Assembly: GCA_002403455.1 (NCBI GenBank) | Contig: DHHV01000134.1 | Span: 20,697 to 51,400 of the forward strand | DNA from: Hyphomonadaceae bacterium UBA4763 | GTDB lineage: Bacteria; Pseudomonadota; Alphaproteobacteria; Caulobacterales; Aquidulcibacteraceae | DNA length: 30,704 nt | Direction: 5' to 3' | Shown here: positions 7,944 to 16,026 of the stretch, piece after piece | Numbering within the stretch: the stretch's first letter is position 1 | Layout: each line of letters begins with the position of its first letter | Notes under the pieces: generated by a model | What the model was told of the DNA's origin: nothing | Seen by the model: the letters and a program-made list of their open reading frames with translations, nothing else | The model's database searches: none | Position numbers and translations under genes: made by a program

Positions 7944-8520
7944 GCGGCGTCTCGCCATCGGCGCCACGAAAACGATCGCGCACCCGATCGCGAATTCGGT
8001 TGGCGACTTGACCCCGCGCCTTTTCAAGATTTTCACGCAACAATTTGCGTTCATCCGGGGTCAATGCGGCGGAGATCGCCACCGCCACGTCATGGTTGAA
8101 AACGGCGGCCTGGTCATCGGCGACCCGCAAGCGCTCAAATGCGCCGCGCGCCGCCGCGGCGTCAAACGGATCGGCAAACAACGCCGCAAAAGCCTCGCGG
8201 CGCGCGACGCGGCGCGCCTGGTCATCTGGGCGCGCATCCGCCAATTGATCGCGGACCGAGCGCCGGATCTCGGCGCGGCGCTCCGGGGGCAGCGCGCGTA
8301 AGAGAGCGCCCATGTCGAACCCGCCGGCGCCGAGCCCAAGGCGTTGCGATTGCTCGATCCGCCGCTCAGGCGGGCCTGGGCGGTGCGGACGAACGCCTGT
8401 CGCGGCAAAGGTCGCCGCCGCGCTCACCACCGCAATATTCAGCGCCAATGAGGCGGGCAGCAACGCGCGCCGCCACAAAGATGGGCGCGATTTGACCGGC
8501 GCAGGATCCGTCGACGTCAT
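7903..8520 (-). CDS. Periplasmic heavy-metal-sensor-like protein (Spy/CnrX type)
   Basis: This 205-aa protein has a single N-terminal membrane anchor (about residues 18-42) and a helical, Arg/Ala-rich periplasmic part with the Spy/Metal_resist pattern: 'LPPERRAEIRRSVRDQ' (77-92) and 'ALTPDERKLLRENLEKA' (152-168). It ends in a Pro-rich tail. Proteins of this class sense metals or envelope stress next to ECF sigma factors, as CnrX does. The His/Met-rich metal site of CnrX is not obvious here (few His: H46, H143), so the ligand is open. AAGGA lies 6 nt before the ATG. It follows the anti-sigma gene by 3 nt and ends inside the 3' end of the convergent kinase gene. Confidence 0.8.
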   Translation of the reverse strand: MTSTDPAPVKSRPSLWRRALLPASLALNIAVVSAAATFAATGVRPHRPGPPERRIEQSQRLGLGAGGFDMGALLRALPPERRAEIRRSVRDQLADARPDDQARRVARREAFAALFADPFDAAAARGAFERLRVADDQAAVFNHDVAVAISAALTPDERKLLRENLEKARGQVANRIRDRVRDRFRGADGETPPIPPPAAESPPVE

Positions 8521-8523
8521 GCT

Positions 8524-9030
8524 TTATCCTTCTTCAATCCAAGTCGCCGCATCGACGCCATCGGCGGGCCCCAATTCCAACACGAAATCCGACAAAGCGA
8601 AGGGGTCGGTCGCCGAAATCGGTTGCGTCGGCGCAATAAAAGTAACGGCAATGGCAAGGGCGACGCCGCCGGCCGCCCCAGCCGCGCTCAACCGCCCCAG
8701 CGCGGCCGTCGTCAGGCCCAATTCGCCGGCGATCCCAGCGGCCATGGCCGACAATTCTTGCAAGAAGCGCGATCCGGCGCTTTGGCGCACCTGCAAGCGC
8801 GCTTGCGCCAGCGCCCGCTCAACCGCTGCGGCCGGTGGATCAACATCTGGCGCCGCCGCAAGCCACGCATCGAGCCGCGCCGCGGCCCCAATCGCCGCGT
8901 CGATTGCCGGATCCGCCGCGCCATTCATTGCGGCGCGCGTCTCTGCCGGCCAGCGGGCGCGATCGGCCCCGTAAGCCTCCAACGCTTTCACGACGCGATG
9001 GATCATGCGCGCATTCAGGTCTTCGGTCAT
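8524..9030 (-). CDS. Putative membrane anti-sigma factor
   Basis: This 168-aa protein has a cytoplasmic-type N-terminal part (1-110) with a conserved-looking start 'RMIHRVVKALEAYGADRARWPAE'. One membrane segment follows (about 112-133), then a short outside tail of about 35 residues. That topology, and the start overlapping the sigma gene stop by 4 nt (ATGA), are typical of anti-sigma factors paired with ECF sigmas; CnrY is built the same way. No zinc (ZAS) HxxxCxxC motif is present, so it is not a classic RsrA/ChrR-type protein. AGGAG is 8 nt upstream of the ATG. The role is inferred from position and topology. Confidence 0.7.
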   Translation of the reverse strand: MTEDLNARMIHRVVKALEAYGADRARWPAETRAAMNGAADPAIDAAIGAAARLDAWLAAAPDVDPPAAAVERALAQARLQVRQSAGSRFLQELSAMAAGIAGELGLTTAALGRLSAAGAAGGVALAIAVTFIAPTQPISATDPFALSDFVLELGPADGVDAATWIEEG

Positions 9031-9635
9031 ATCTGCGCTCCTGCGGCATTGGGGCGGATCAAGCCCAGCTCACGCGCTTCACTCGCCAAAGCCGCCCGCA
9101 AGGCGCGCCGGCCGCGCGACAACAGCGATTCCAGCGCTTCCACCGAAACGCCCAAGACGCGTGCGGCGTCGATATTGCTCATCTCTTGGTAATGGCAGAG
9201 GCTGATGGCGGCGCGCTGGCGCGCCGGCAAAGCCGCCATCGCCTCCTGGACGATCTGCGCGCGATCCGCCGCAATGAGCAATTCCGGCGCCGTCAGCGCT
9301 TCATCCGCCAATTCTGGCATTTCATCGCCGGTGATCTCCCGGCGCTTGCGCAATCGATCAAAGCACAGGTTAAGAGCGATCCGCGCGAGCCAGGTTTCGA
9401 ATTTTGCGCCCTCGGGCCGCCAGCTTTTGGCGTGCTTCCATAGCCGCAGAAACGTCTCTTGCGCGACGTCTTCGGCCTCGGCCGCATCGTTCAAGGTGCG
9501 TCGCGCCAGGTTGTAGATTCTTGTAAAATGCCGTCGCACCAACATTTCCGCAGCTCGTTCATCGCCTTGAGCGATGCGAGCGACCATCTTTGCGTCTGGA
9601 TCAGCGGGATCTTGCGCCACGATGCTCGCTCGCAT
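9027..9635 (-). CDS. ECF-family RNA polymerase sigma factor
   Basis: This 202-aa protein contains sigma region 2 (about 31-98: 'RIYNLARRTLNDAAEAEDVAQE', 'FETWLARIALNLCFDRLRKRR') and region 4 (about 125-182: 'ALPARQRAAISLCHYQEMSNIDAARVLGVSVEALES', both read in pieces). There is no region 3 and no C-terminal extension, so it is an ECF sigma. It should direct polymerase to a small regulon controlled by the membrane protein encoded next. Met17 is an alternative start. It lies 12 nt after the EF-hand gene and overlaps the anti-sigma gene by 4 nt. Confidence 0.93.
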   Translation of the reverse strand: MRASIVAQDPADPDAKMVARIAQGDERAAEMLVRRHFTRIYNLARRTLNDAAEAEDVAQETFLRLWKHAKSWRPEGAKFETWLARIALNLCFDRLRKRREITGDEMPELADEALTAPELLIAADRAQIVQEAMAALPARQRAAISLCHYQEMSNIDAARVLGVSVEALESLLSRGRRALRAALASEARELGLIRPNAAGAQI

Positions 9636-9647
9636 CCAATCACGACT

Positions 9648-10145
9648 TTAAGGTTGTGCGGGAGCCCCGCCGCGGCCGCCACGTTGGAACCGCTCGCGCA
9701 ATTGGGCCAATTCTTCACGGCTTAAGGCGCCGTCCTGATTGGCGTCAACGCGTTGAAACAGCGGGTCGGGCGCGCCGACAAATTCGGCCTTGGCGATTTT
9801 CCCATCGCTGTCTTTGTCCAATTGCGCAAAGCCCTGGCCGCCGCCTGGCCCGCGCGGACCCTGACCGCCGATCGCCGGACCGCCCTGGCGTTGCGGTTGG
9901 GCGGCTTGCAGCTCTTCCTGGCTGACAAAGCCGTCTTTGTCCGCATCCCAGCGATCAAAGCGCGCCGAGCGGCCAGCTTCCGCTTCGGCTTTGCTGATCG
10001 CGCCATCTTTGTCGGTATCGAGCGCGGCCAATTGCGCGCCGGGATTGCGTCCGCCGCGTCCCGGACCTTGCTGCGCCAAAGCCGGCGCAAGACCAGCCGC
10101 CAACAAGCTCGTTGTCGTCAAAGCCAAAACAACAATTTTCATCAT
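9648..10145 (-). CDS. Secreted EF-hand protein with four calcium loops
   Basis: This 165-aa protein has a signal peptide ending at ALA (residue 24), so it should be periplasmic or exported. Four canonical 12-residue EF loops are seen: DTDKDGAISKAE (43-54), DADKDGFVSQEE (67-78), DKDSDGKIAKAE (110-121) and DANQDGALSREE (134-145). Gly/Pro/Gln-rich linkers separate the two pairs. All loops keep Asp at positions 1 and 5 and Glu at 12, so calcium binding is likely. Start: tandem ATGs, with CGGAGAA about 8 nt before the first. It is encoded just ahead of the ECF sigma gene and 42 nt after glnE. A role in calcium or envelope sensing is inference. Confidence 0.9.
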   Translation of the reverse strand: MMKIVVLALTTTSLLAAGLAPALAQQGPGRGGRNPGAQLAALDTDKDGAISKAEAEAGRSARFDRWDADKDGFVSQEELQAAQPQRQGGPAIGGQGPRGPGGGQGFAQLDKDSDGKIAKAEFVGAPDPLFQRVDANQDGALSREELAQLRERFQRGGRGGAPAQP

Positions 10146-10187
10146 GACTAAAAGTTCTCCGAATGGGTTTTTCCAGCGCCCATCGGT

Positions 10188-13103
10188 TCAACGCAATGGC
10201 CTTGAGGTTTCCGTCGCTTGCTCTTCAACATAACGCCGAAACAAATCGACAATGTCGGCGCGCCACGCGACAATTGCGTCTTGCAACGCCTGAAACTCAG
10301 TCGGCGCGCCATATCGCCCTGCCCGACGACACAGCGCTTTGGCGGCGCCGGCGGCCAAGTCGGTCGCAATCGCGTTTTCCGACACCGCGACGCGCAAAAC
10401 CTGGTCGAGCGCGGTCGTGACCAGCCAAACCTTTTCCAAGGTTTTTGCATCCTCAGCCGCCAAGGCGCCAATTTCGGCCAATGCCGCAATCTGCCCAGGC
10501 ACGTCCCGCGCCGTTGAAGGGAGCGCCCGGCTATGCATCAGCGTCAGCGCCTGGGCGATGAATTCGATATCGATCAAGCCGCCGGCTTGGCGTTTGTGAT
10601 CCCAAAACCCGGTTGGCTTGCGCTCGCCGCGAACCAAAGCGCGCATCGCCGCTGCATCCGCCGCCAATACGCCGGCCGGCAACGGGCTGACCAGCGCCGC
10701 TTCGATCGCCGCGCTGATCTGATCGCAGAGCCCGCTATCGCCGCAAATCGGCCGCGCCCGCGTCAGCGCCATTAATTCCCACGTCCACGCCTCTGTCGCG
10801 TAATAATCGGCAAAGGCCGCCATCCGCACGGCAACGGGGCCGGCTTTGCCCGACGGACGCAATTGCAGATCGATCGAATAGAGCGCGCCTTCCGCGGTTT
10901 GCGCCGACAGCGCGCTGACCAAGCGTTGCGCCAAACGGGCGGCCTGCGCCTCGGCCCCGCGCGCGCCGTCAATCGGGTCAAAAATCAAAATGAGATCGAG
11001 ATCCGACCCCGCCGCGAGCTCCCGCCCGCCAAGCTTGCCCAGCCCGAGCAGCGCAAGCCGCCCCGGAAAGGGTCCGTCGCGGCGGGCCCGCTCCGCCACC
11101 ACCAGATCCCACATCGCCCGCAACGCCGTTTCCGCCAGCGCGGTATAGGCAAACCGGGCGGCGTCGACATCGCAGCGATCATGCAGAACGTGAAAGCCGA
11201 TCCGAAAGGCCGCTTCCGAGCGAAATCGCCGCGCGCGATCGAGCGCCTCCTCCACATCCGCCGGCGCCCGCGCCAAGGGCTCGGCGAGGTCCGCCGCCAA
11301 AGCTTCCCGCTGCGCCATCGGATCGTCATCCGCCAGTGGCGCATGAAAGCGTCCATCCAACAGCGCCTCGATAATAGCGGGGCGGCGCGCCAGCGTGCGC
11401 GCCAGCTTTGGGGCGAGCGCCAGCACCTCGACAATCTCGGTCAACAGCGCCGGATTGGCCTCCAGCATGGCGAGCACATGCACGCCAGCATTCAGCCCGC
11501 CAAAAAACTCGGCAAAGCGCGCATAAGCAAGGTCTGGCGCGCCGGTCGCCGCCATCGCGCGCAACAATTGTGGCGTCGCCTTGGCAAGCAATTGGCGGGC
11601 CCGCTCGCTGCGGGTGGCGCGAACCCGGCCCCGCGCCCAATCGCGCAAAGTCGCGGCGATCTCGCTGGGCTGGGTAAAGCCCAAAAGTTGCAATTCCGCC
11701 AGCGCCGCCGGCCCCGGCTCAACGCCGGTATAAAGGCCTTGCAACGGGTCAAAGGCGGGCGCCTGATTATCAGCGGTTTGCCGCACGAACGCCGCCCGCA
11801 CGCGGCGCCGCAAGGCGAGAATCGCCGTATCAAATGCGGCGCCATCCACCGCTCCGCATAAAGCGGCAAAGGCGGCTTTTCCCTCCTCATCATTGGGCAA
11901 GTCTTGCGTTTGCTGGTCCTCCAGCATTTGCAAGCGATGCTCCATTCCCCGCAATGTCCAATAATCCGCCGTCAGCTGCCTTGCGTCTTCGCCCGGCAGA
12001 AGATCGGCGCGCGCCAAAGCCTCCAGCGCGCCTTGGGTATCTGCAACGCGCAAATCGCGCCGGCGGCCTCCATGGATCAATTGCGGAATCTGGGCGAGAA
12101 ACTCGATCTCGCGAATACCGCCCTGCCCCAATTTCAGATTGAATTGCGCGGGGTCGATCCCGCTCGCCCCGAAATGGCTTTGCAGCTGGGCCGCCATCGC
12201 TTTGATGTCGAGAATGGCGCTGAAATCGAGATTGCGCCGCCAGACAAAGGAGCGGTTCTCGTCGAGAAATTGCGCGCCCGCCGCCAAATCGCCGGCGCAA
12301 ACCCGCGCTTTGATAAACGCCGAGCGCTCCCAGGTTTGCCCGAAACTCTCATAATAAAGCCCGGCGGCGGCCGTCGACAGCGCCACTGGCGTCGAGCCGG
12401 GATCAGGCCGCAGCCGCAAATCGACCCGCCAGACATAGCCGTCCGCGGTGATTTCGCTCAACAGCCGCGTCGTCGTCTGGGCTGCCCGCACCGCAATCGC
12501 CTCGGCCTCGCCGCGCAGCGCCGCCGCGGACAAAACATCGCGATCATACAAAAAGATGAGATCGACATCGCTGGAGAAATTGAGCTCGCGCGCGCCCAAT
12601 TTGCCCATGCCGAGCACGAACAGCCCCGCCCCGCACGCAGCCGCCGCGCGGTCGATCCGGCCGTTCTGCGCCTCGATCTCCAATGCGCAGGCCAATGCCC
12701 GTGAAATGCCGGCATCGGCGAGATCGCTTGCCGCCCGCGCGGCGGCCCTGGCGTCAAACGCGCCGCTGCATTCGCCGAGCGCCAAGGCCCAATGCCCCAA
12801 CGCTTTGGATTGACGAAGCGCCGCCGCCACCGCCGACCGATCCGCTATCGGCGCCGTGATCATTTGCTGATGGGCCAAATGGATACAGGCGGCCGGCGCC
12901 AAAAGCCGCCCATCAACGACAATTTCGCGGCGACGCAGCGCAAGGCGAGCAAGATAGGGTGAAGCGCTCCACAGCGCGCGGGCGACCTCTCCGAGCGCCG
13001 ACCTGTCCTCAACGCAAAGCGCCTCGGCGACGCGCCCCGCGCGGGCGTGGTCATGGATCAGCGGGGTCGATAAAAGCAAGCCGGACTGCGCTAAACTCGT
13101 CAA
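10188..13103 (-). CDS. glnE: Bifunctional glutamine synthetase adenylyltransferase/adenylyl-removing enzyme
   Basis: This 971-aa protein adjusts glutamine synthetase activity by adding and removing AMP in response to PII. Two nucleotidyltransferase domains are visible. The N-terminal one has GMGKLGARELNFSSDVDL (165-182, Asp179/Asp181), the adenylyl-removing type. The C-terminal one has 'GLGKLGGRELAAGSDLDLIL' near residue 687, the adenylylating type. Each is followed by a helical GlnD-like region. The length is full (about 950-1000 aa). The start is TTG in a TTGA overlap with the stop of the hydrolase gene, indicating translational coupling. It sits between the hydrolase and the EF-hand/sigma genes. 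Confidence 0.97.
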   Translation of the reverse strand: MTSLAQSGLLLSTPLIHDHARAGRVAEALCVEDRSALGEVARALWSASPYLARLALRRREIVVDGRLLAPAACIHLAHQQMITAPIADRSAVAAALRQSKALGHWALALGECSGAFDARAAARAASDLADAGISRALACALEIEAQNGRIDRAAAACGAGLFVLGMGKLGARELNFSSDVDLIFLYDRDVLSAAALRGEAEAIAVRAAQTTTRLLSEITADGYVWRVDLRLRPDPGSTPVALSTAAAGLYYESFGQTWERSAFIKARVCAGDLAAGAQFLDENRSFVWRRNLDFSAILDIKAMAAQLQSHFGASGIDPAQFNLKLGQGGIREIEFLAQIPQLIHGGRRRDLRVADTQGALEALARADLLPGEDARQLTADYWTLRGMEHRLQMLEDQQTQDLPNDEEGKAAFAALCGAVDGAAFDTAILALRRRVRAAFVRQTADNQAPAFDPLQGLYTGVEPGPAALAELQLLGFTQPSEIAATLRDWARGRVRATRSERARQLLAKATPQLLRAMAATGAPDLAYARFAEFFGGLNAGVHVLAMLEANPALLTEIVEVLALAPKLARTLARRPAIIEALLDGRFHAPLADDDPMAQREALAADLAEPLARAPADVEEALDRARRFRSEAAFRIGFHVLHDRCDVDAARFAYTALAETALRAMWDLVVAERARRDGPFPGRLALLGLGKLGGRELAAGSDLDLILIFDPIDGARGAEAQAARLAQRLVSALSAQTAEGALYSIDLQLRPSGKAGPVAVRMAAFADYYATEAWTWELMALTRARPICGDSGLCDQISAAIEAALVSPLPAGVLAADAAAMRALVRGERKPTGFWDHKRQAGGLIDIEFIAQALTLMHSRALPSTARDVPGQIAALAEIGALAAEDAKTLEKVWLVTTALDQVLRVAVSENAIATDLAAGAAKALCRRAGRYGAPTEFQALQDAIVAWRADIVDLFRRYVEEQATETSRPLR

Positions 13104-14032
13104 CGCGCGACCTGCTGGGCCAATGTGTCGAAAGCCGAGAAGAATGCGTCGCGCGCCGGGTCGCGCTCCATCATCAATTCGTGGCGCGCATCGGGGATCG
13201 TCACATGCACGGCCCGCGCAAGGCTATGGGCGAATTCCTCATGAGCGCGATTGTCGACCAGCGCCTCTTCGGCCGCAGAGGCGACCAGGATCGGGATTTT
13301 CACATGCCCCAGCCCGCCAGACCGATGCAATTTCTCGCACAGATCCATCGCCGCCACCACCCAGCCGATCGAGGGCGCGGCCAGCCGCAAATCAGGGGCG
13401 ATCTCCAGCAATTTCTGGGTTTTGGCGTGCCGGCGCCAATCATGGGTGAGAACATTGTCCTCAAACCGCTCCGGCGCCCAAGCGCGTGGCGCTCCTGGAA
13501 CAGCCTGATGGCCAAGTCCTAAAATCTTCGCCGCCCGCAAGACCGGCGGCGCCCAATCCGGAATGTTCAGCAATCCCCACATTGGCGCGCTGAATACGCA
13601 AGCCTGCACATCGATCGCCCGCAATTGCAGCGCCCGCAGCAAGATCGCCCCGCCCATCGAATGGGCAAGCCCGATAAAAGGACGCGCAAAATCGGTCGGC
13701 GTTTCTTTCAAAACGCATTCGAGATCGTGCACATAATCATCGAAATCATTGACGTGGCCGATTTCAGGCTTGCCGCCAGATCGGTCAGAGAGCCCCTGTC
13801 CGCGCCAATCCAGCGTCACCACGTTGTAGCTGCGCTGCTGCAAATCGGCGATGACGTCGAAATACTTTTCGATGAACTCTGTGCGCCCGTTCAACAGAAC
13901 GATCGTGCCTTGCGCCAGCCCCAAAGCCGGCGCGGTCGCGGCGCGCAGGCGCACGCCGCCGCGGGCGATATGAAATTGGGCCGCAATGCCAGACGGCCGG
14001 CGCTCTCCGGCGATTTGGACAAAGCGGCCCAT
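13100..14032 (-). CDS. Alpha/beta hydrolase, lysophospholipase-like
   Basis: This 310-aa protein has the alpha/beta fold with 'TIVLLNGRTEFIEKY' (43-57), 'TLDWRGQGLSDR' (73-84), nucleophile Ser125 in GLAHSMGG, and the terminal His284 in DARHELMMERD. The acid is probably in 'ASAAEEALVD' (251-260). This pattern is typical of alphaproteobacterial PldB-like lysophospholipases or monoglyceride lipases; the true substrate is unknown. No signal peptide is seen, so it is cytoplasmic. It lies 4 nt after the SCP2 gene and overlaps glnE by 4 nt. Confidence 0.9.
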   Translation of the reverse strand: MGRFVQIAGERRPSGIAAQFHIARGGVRLRAATAPALGLAQGTIVLLNGRTEFIEKYFDVIADLQQRSYNVVTLDWRGQGLSDRSGGKPEIGHVNDFDDYVHDLECVLKETPTDFARPFIGLAHSMGGAILLRALQLRAIDVQACVFSAPMWGLLNIPDWAPPVLRAAKILGLGHQAVPGAPRAWAPERFEDNVLTHDWRRHAKTQKLLEIAPDLRLAAPSIGWVVAAMDLCEKLHRSGGLGHVKIPILVASAAEEALVDNRAHEEFAHSLARAVHVTIPDARHELMMERDPARDAFFSAFDTLAQQVAR

Positions 14033-14036
14033 AATC

Positions 14037-14348
14037 TCAGCCGGCCATTTTTTTCAGGATCGGGCCGAGCTTCATGGCGATGCTCATATCGCCCAGCACC
14101 TTCAGTTTGCCTTGCATGAAGGCCATGGTCGGATCAAGCTTGCCCGCCGCCATCTGCAAGAAATCGGCAAAAGCCAGATTCAGCGTGCAATCGGCGGGCT
14201 TGTCGTCATTGCTGACCGCATTCGGGCTGGATGCGCCGTCGATGAAAATCTTGCCGTCGCCGCCGAAGTCAAACTTGACGGTTTTGCCCAAGCCCGAATT
14301 GTCGCCGATCGCCTTGGCGATCGCGCCGGTCACTTCAGCTAGATTCAT
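14037..14348 (-). CDS. SCP2 sterol-binding-domain protein
   Basis: This 103-aa single-domain protein shows the SCP2 lipid-carrier pattern: 'TVKFDFGGDGKIFIDG', 'ADCTLNLAFADFLQMAAGKLDP' and 'TMAFMQGKLKVLGDMSIAMKL'. SCP2 proteins bind fatty acyl or other lipid chains in a hydrophobic tunnel. I chose the ATG at 14348 because an excellent GGAGGAGAA site ends a few bases upstream; the open frame extends further 5' but without support. It is co-transcribed with the lipase-like gene, which fits a lipid-handling pair. Whether it is linked to glnE function is unclear. Confidence 0.92.
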   Translation of the reverse strand: MNLAEVTGAIAKAIGDNSGLGKTVKFDFGGDGKIFIDGASSPNAVSNDDKPADCTLNLAFADFLQMAAGKLDPTMAFMQGKLKVLGDMSIAMKLGPILKKMAG

Positions 14349-14428
14349 GTCGTTCTCCTCCGCAAAGGCGCGTTGAACAAGCGGGCGGGGTCGCGCCAAA
14401 AGGGTCAGGCCCGATTGCAATGGCGCGC

Positions 14429-14457
14429 ATAAGACACGTCCGCCCCACGCAAGGCAA
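14429..14457 (-). promoter_or_regulatory. Possible promoter for the SCP2-hydrolase-glnE operon
   Basis: Minus strand TTGCCT (14457-14452), a 17-nt spacer, TCTTAT (14434-14429). It lies about 80 nt before the SCP2 ATG. Matches to consensus are moderate. Confidence 0.35.
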
Positions 14458-14507
14458 GGCCGGATTGCAGCGTCGTTGAGCCAATTTTGTGAAGGTTTTT
14501 AGACCTT

Positions 14508-14528
14508 ATCTTGGCTGGCTGCCAAGAT
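14508..14528 (-). terminator. Strong hairpin directly after the cysE stop
   Basis: Perfect 8-bp arms, ATCTTGGC and GCCAAGAT, with a 5-nt loop, begin on the base after the cysE stop codon. A weaker 5-bp hairpin follows (14492-14507). No U-tract follows on the transcript, so this is a possible 3'-end or Rho-assisted terminator rather than a classic intrinsic one. Confidence 0.45.
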
Positions 14529-15371
14529 TTACTCGACTTCCGCGCTGGTCGAAATCCGATGGTCCATCGTTGCGGCCGGCTCGCCGGGGCAGTCGCATTT
14601 GACGACCTTGGCGGGAACGCCAGCGACCGTGCAATGCGCAGCGACGTCGCGCAAAACCACCGACCCCGCCGCGATCCGCGCATAATCCCCGATCTTCAGC
14701 GCGCCCAGCACTTTTGCGCCCGCGCCCAGCAAGACCCCTTTGCCGACCTTGGGATGGCGATCGCCGCGCTCGGCCCCGGTGCCGCCTAACGTCACGCCAT
14801 GCAACATCGAGACGTCATCGCCGACGGTGCTGGTCTCCCCGATCACGATGCCGGTCGCATGATCAATAAACACGCCCGAGCCGATTTGCGCGGCCGGGTG
14901 AATGTCGACCCCAAAGCGCTCGGACATATGCGATTGCACCAAAAACGCGAAATTGTCCCGCCCTTGTCGCCAGAGCCAATGCGCCAAGCGATGGCTTTGC
15001 AACGCATGGAAGCCTTTGAAAAACAAAAACGGCTGCAGCAGACTGCGGCAAGCCGGATCGCGCGCCGCCACGGCTTCGATATCGCGCTCCATCGCTTCCA
15101 ACAAATTGGGATTAGAGCGCAGCGCGTCCTCGGCGATCTCGCGCACGGCCAAGGCCGTCAGATCCGCGCTGGCAAGCTTTAACGCCAAGACATAAGCGAA
15201 CGCGCTCGACAGTCGGTCATGCTGCAAGATGCTGGTATGCATCAAGCTCGCCAGCATGGGTTCGGCCTCCGCCGCCGCAGCGGCGGCGCTGCGCAGACGG
15301 CCCCACACGCTGGTATTGGCGACTTCCAGGATGGCCCCGGTTGAGGTGGCGTAGGTCTTGCCCATGAGCAT
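14529..15371 (-). CDS. cysE: Serine O-acetyltransferase
   Basis: This 280-aa enzyme makes O-acetylserine from serine and acetyl-CoA, the first step of cysteine synthesis. It has an N-terminal helical region (1-145) and a C-terminal left-handed beta helix of hexapeptide repeats. Asp156 and His171 in 'DIHPAA' and 'FIDHATGIVIGET' match the catalytic pair, and 'HGVTLGGTG' follows. The C-terminus is short, and regulation by cysteine feedback is likely for the family. The start at 15371 (ATG) gives the usual length; the ATG at 15365 is an alternative, and an upstream in-frame extension overlaps the NUDIX gene without support. It follows that gene by 31 nt. Confidence 0.96.
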   Translation of the reverse strand: MLMGKTYATSTGAILEVANTSVWGRLRSAAAAAAEAEPMLASLMHTSILQHDRLSSAFAYVLALKLASADLTALAVREIAEDALRSNPNLLEAMERDIEAVAARDPACRSLLQPFLFFKGFHALQSHRLAHWLWRQGRDNFAFLVQSHMSERFGVDIHPAAQIGSGVFIDHATGIVIGETSTVGDDVSMLHGVTLGGTGAERGDRHPKVGKGVLLGAGAKVLGALKIGDYARIAAGSVVLRDVAAHCTVAGVPAKVVKCDCPGEPAATMDHRISTSAEVE

Positions 15372-15402
15372 CACTCTTTTCGCGGTCGAAGGAGGCACGC
15401 TT

Positions 15403-16026
15403 TTACCGACACTGCAATATTGCCTCAGCAAGCGCGCTGGCAATGGCGCCAGTTGCCGCGAGGTGGAACACTTTCAGCGCTAACATGATGGTGAGGCTGT
15501 CGGTGATCAAGCCGCGATCGATTTCGGCCAGTAATTCTTGCATGTGCAACCGACGCACCGCCAGCAATTCAACCGCATCGCGCTCAAAGACTGGGTTTGG
15601 ATAAAGCTCTGTCGCCACATAGCCATAAGCGCGCTCATCGCAAACCGAGTTCGACGTGTGGAAAAACAACACCTGCTGCAGAACCCTGGCCCCGAGCCCG
15701 GCTTCTTCCGCCAATTCGCGATGCGCGGTTGCGACCGGATCGCTGCCCGGTTCGACCCCGCCCTCTGGCAATTCCCAGGAATAAGTCCCGGTCGCAAAGC
15801 GCGCCTGCCCCACCAAATAGGTCGAGCCGTCCGGCTCCAACGGCAACACCCCGACAGCTGCCTTCTTGAACTGAACGAGGCCATAGGTCGCCGCCGCGCC
15901 AGTCGGCGCCGTCACCTGATATTCGCGCAAGCGCAACCACGGATTGTCATAGACCGTGCGCGCGTTTTTGATGTCCCAATGCGTCTCATCGGCAGGCGCG
16001 CCAGCCGGCGCGGTCGGCCCCGTCAC
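15403..16026 (-). CDS. NUDIX hydrolase, ADP-ribose-pyrophosphatase-like
   Basis: This 207-aa protein has a NUDIX box at residues 89-111: G89, R103-E104, E107-E108, G110. The Glu normally found six residues after the first Gly is Ser95; the metal-binding RELAEE part is intact. The N-terminal 'TVYDNPWLRLREYQV' and the downstream aromatic segment fit the ADP-sugar pyrophosphatase branch. The start is GTG at 16026, overlapping the stop of the Rid gene as GTGA, which is why I reject the longer frame upstream. A hydrophobic C-terminal helix (about 178-205) is notable. The substrate is not certain. Confidence 0.88.
   Translation of the reverse strand: MTGPTAPAGAPADETHWDIKNARTVYDNPWLRLREYQVTAPTGAAATYGLVQFKKAAVGVLPLEPDGSTYLVGQARFATGTYSWELPEGGVEPGSDPVATAHRELAEEAGLGARVLQQVLFFHTSNSVCDERAYGYVATELYPNPVFERDAVELLAVRRLHMQELLAEIDRGLITDSLTIMLALKVFHLAATGAIASALAEAILQCR

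Noticed and set aside
10863..11861. 332-aa plus-strand open frame opposite glnE
   Set aside because: It is an antisense shadow caused by high GC; composition is Arg/Gln-rich and there is no ribosome site or motif.
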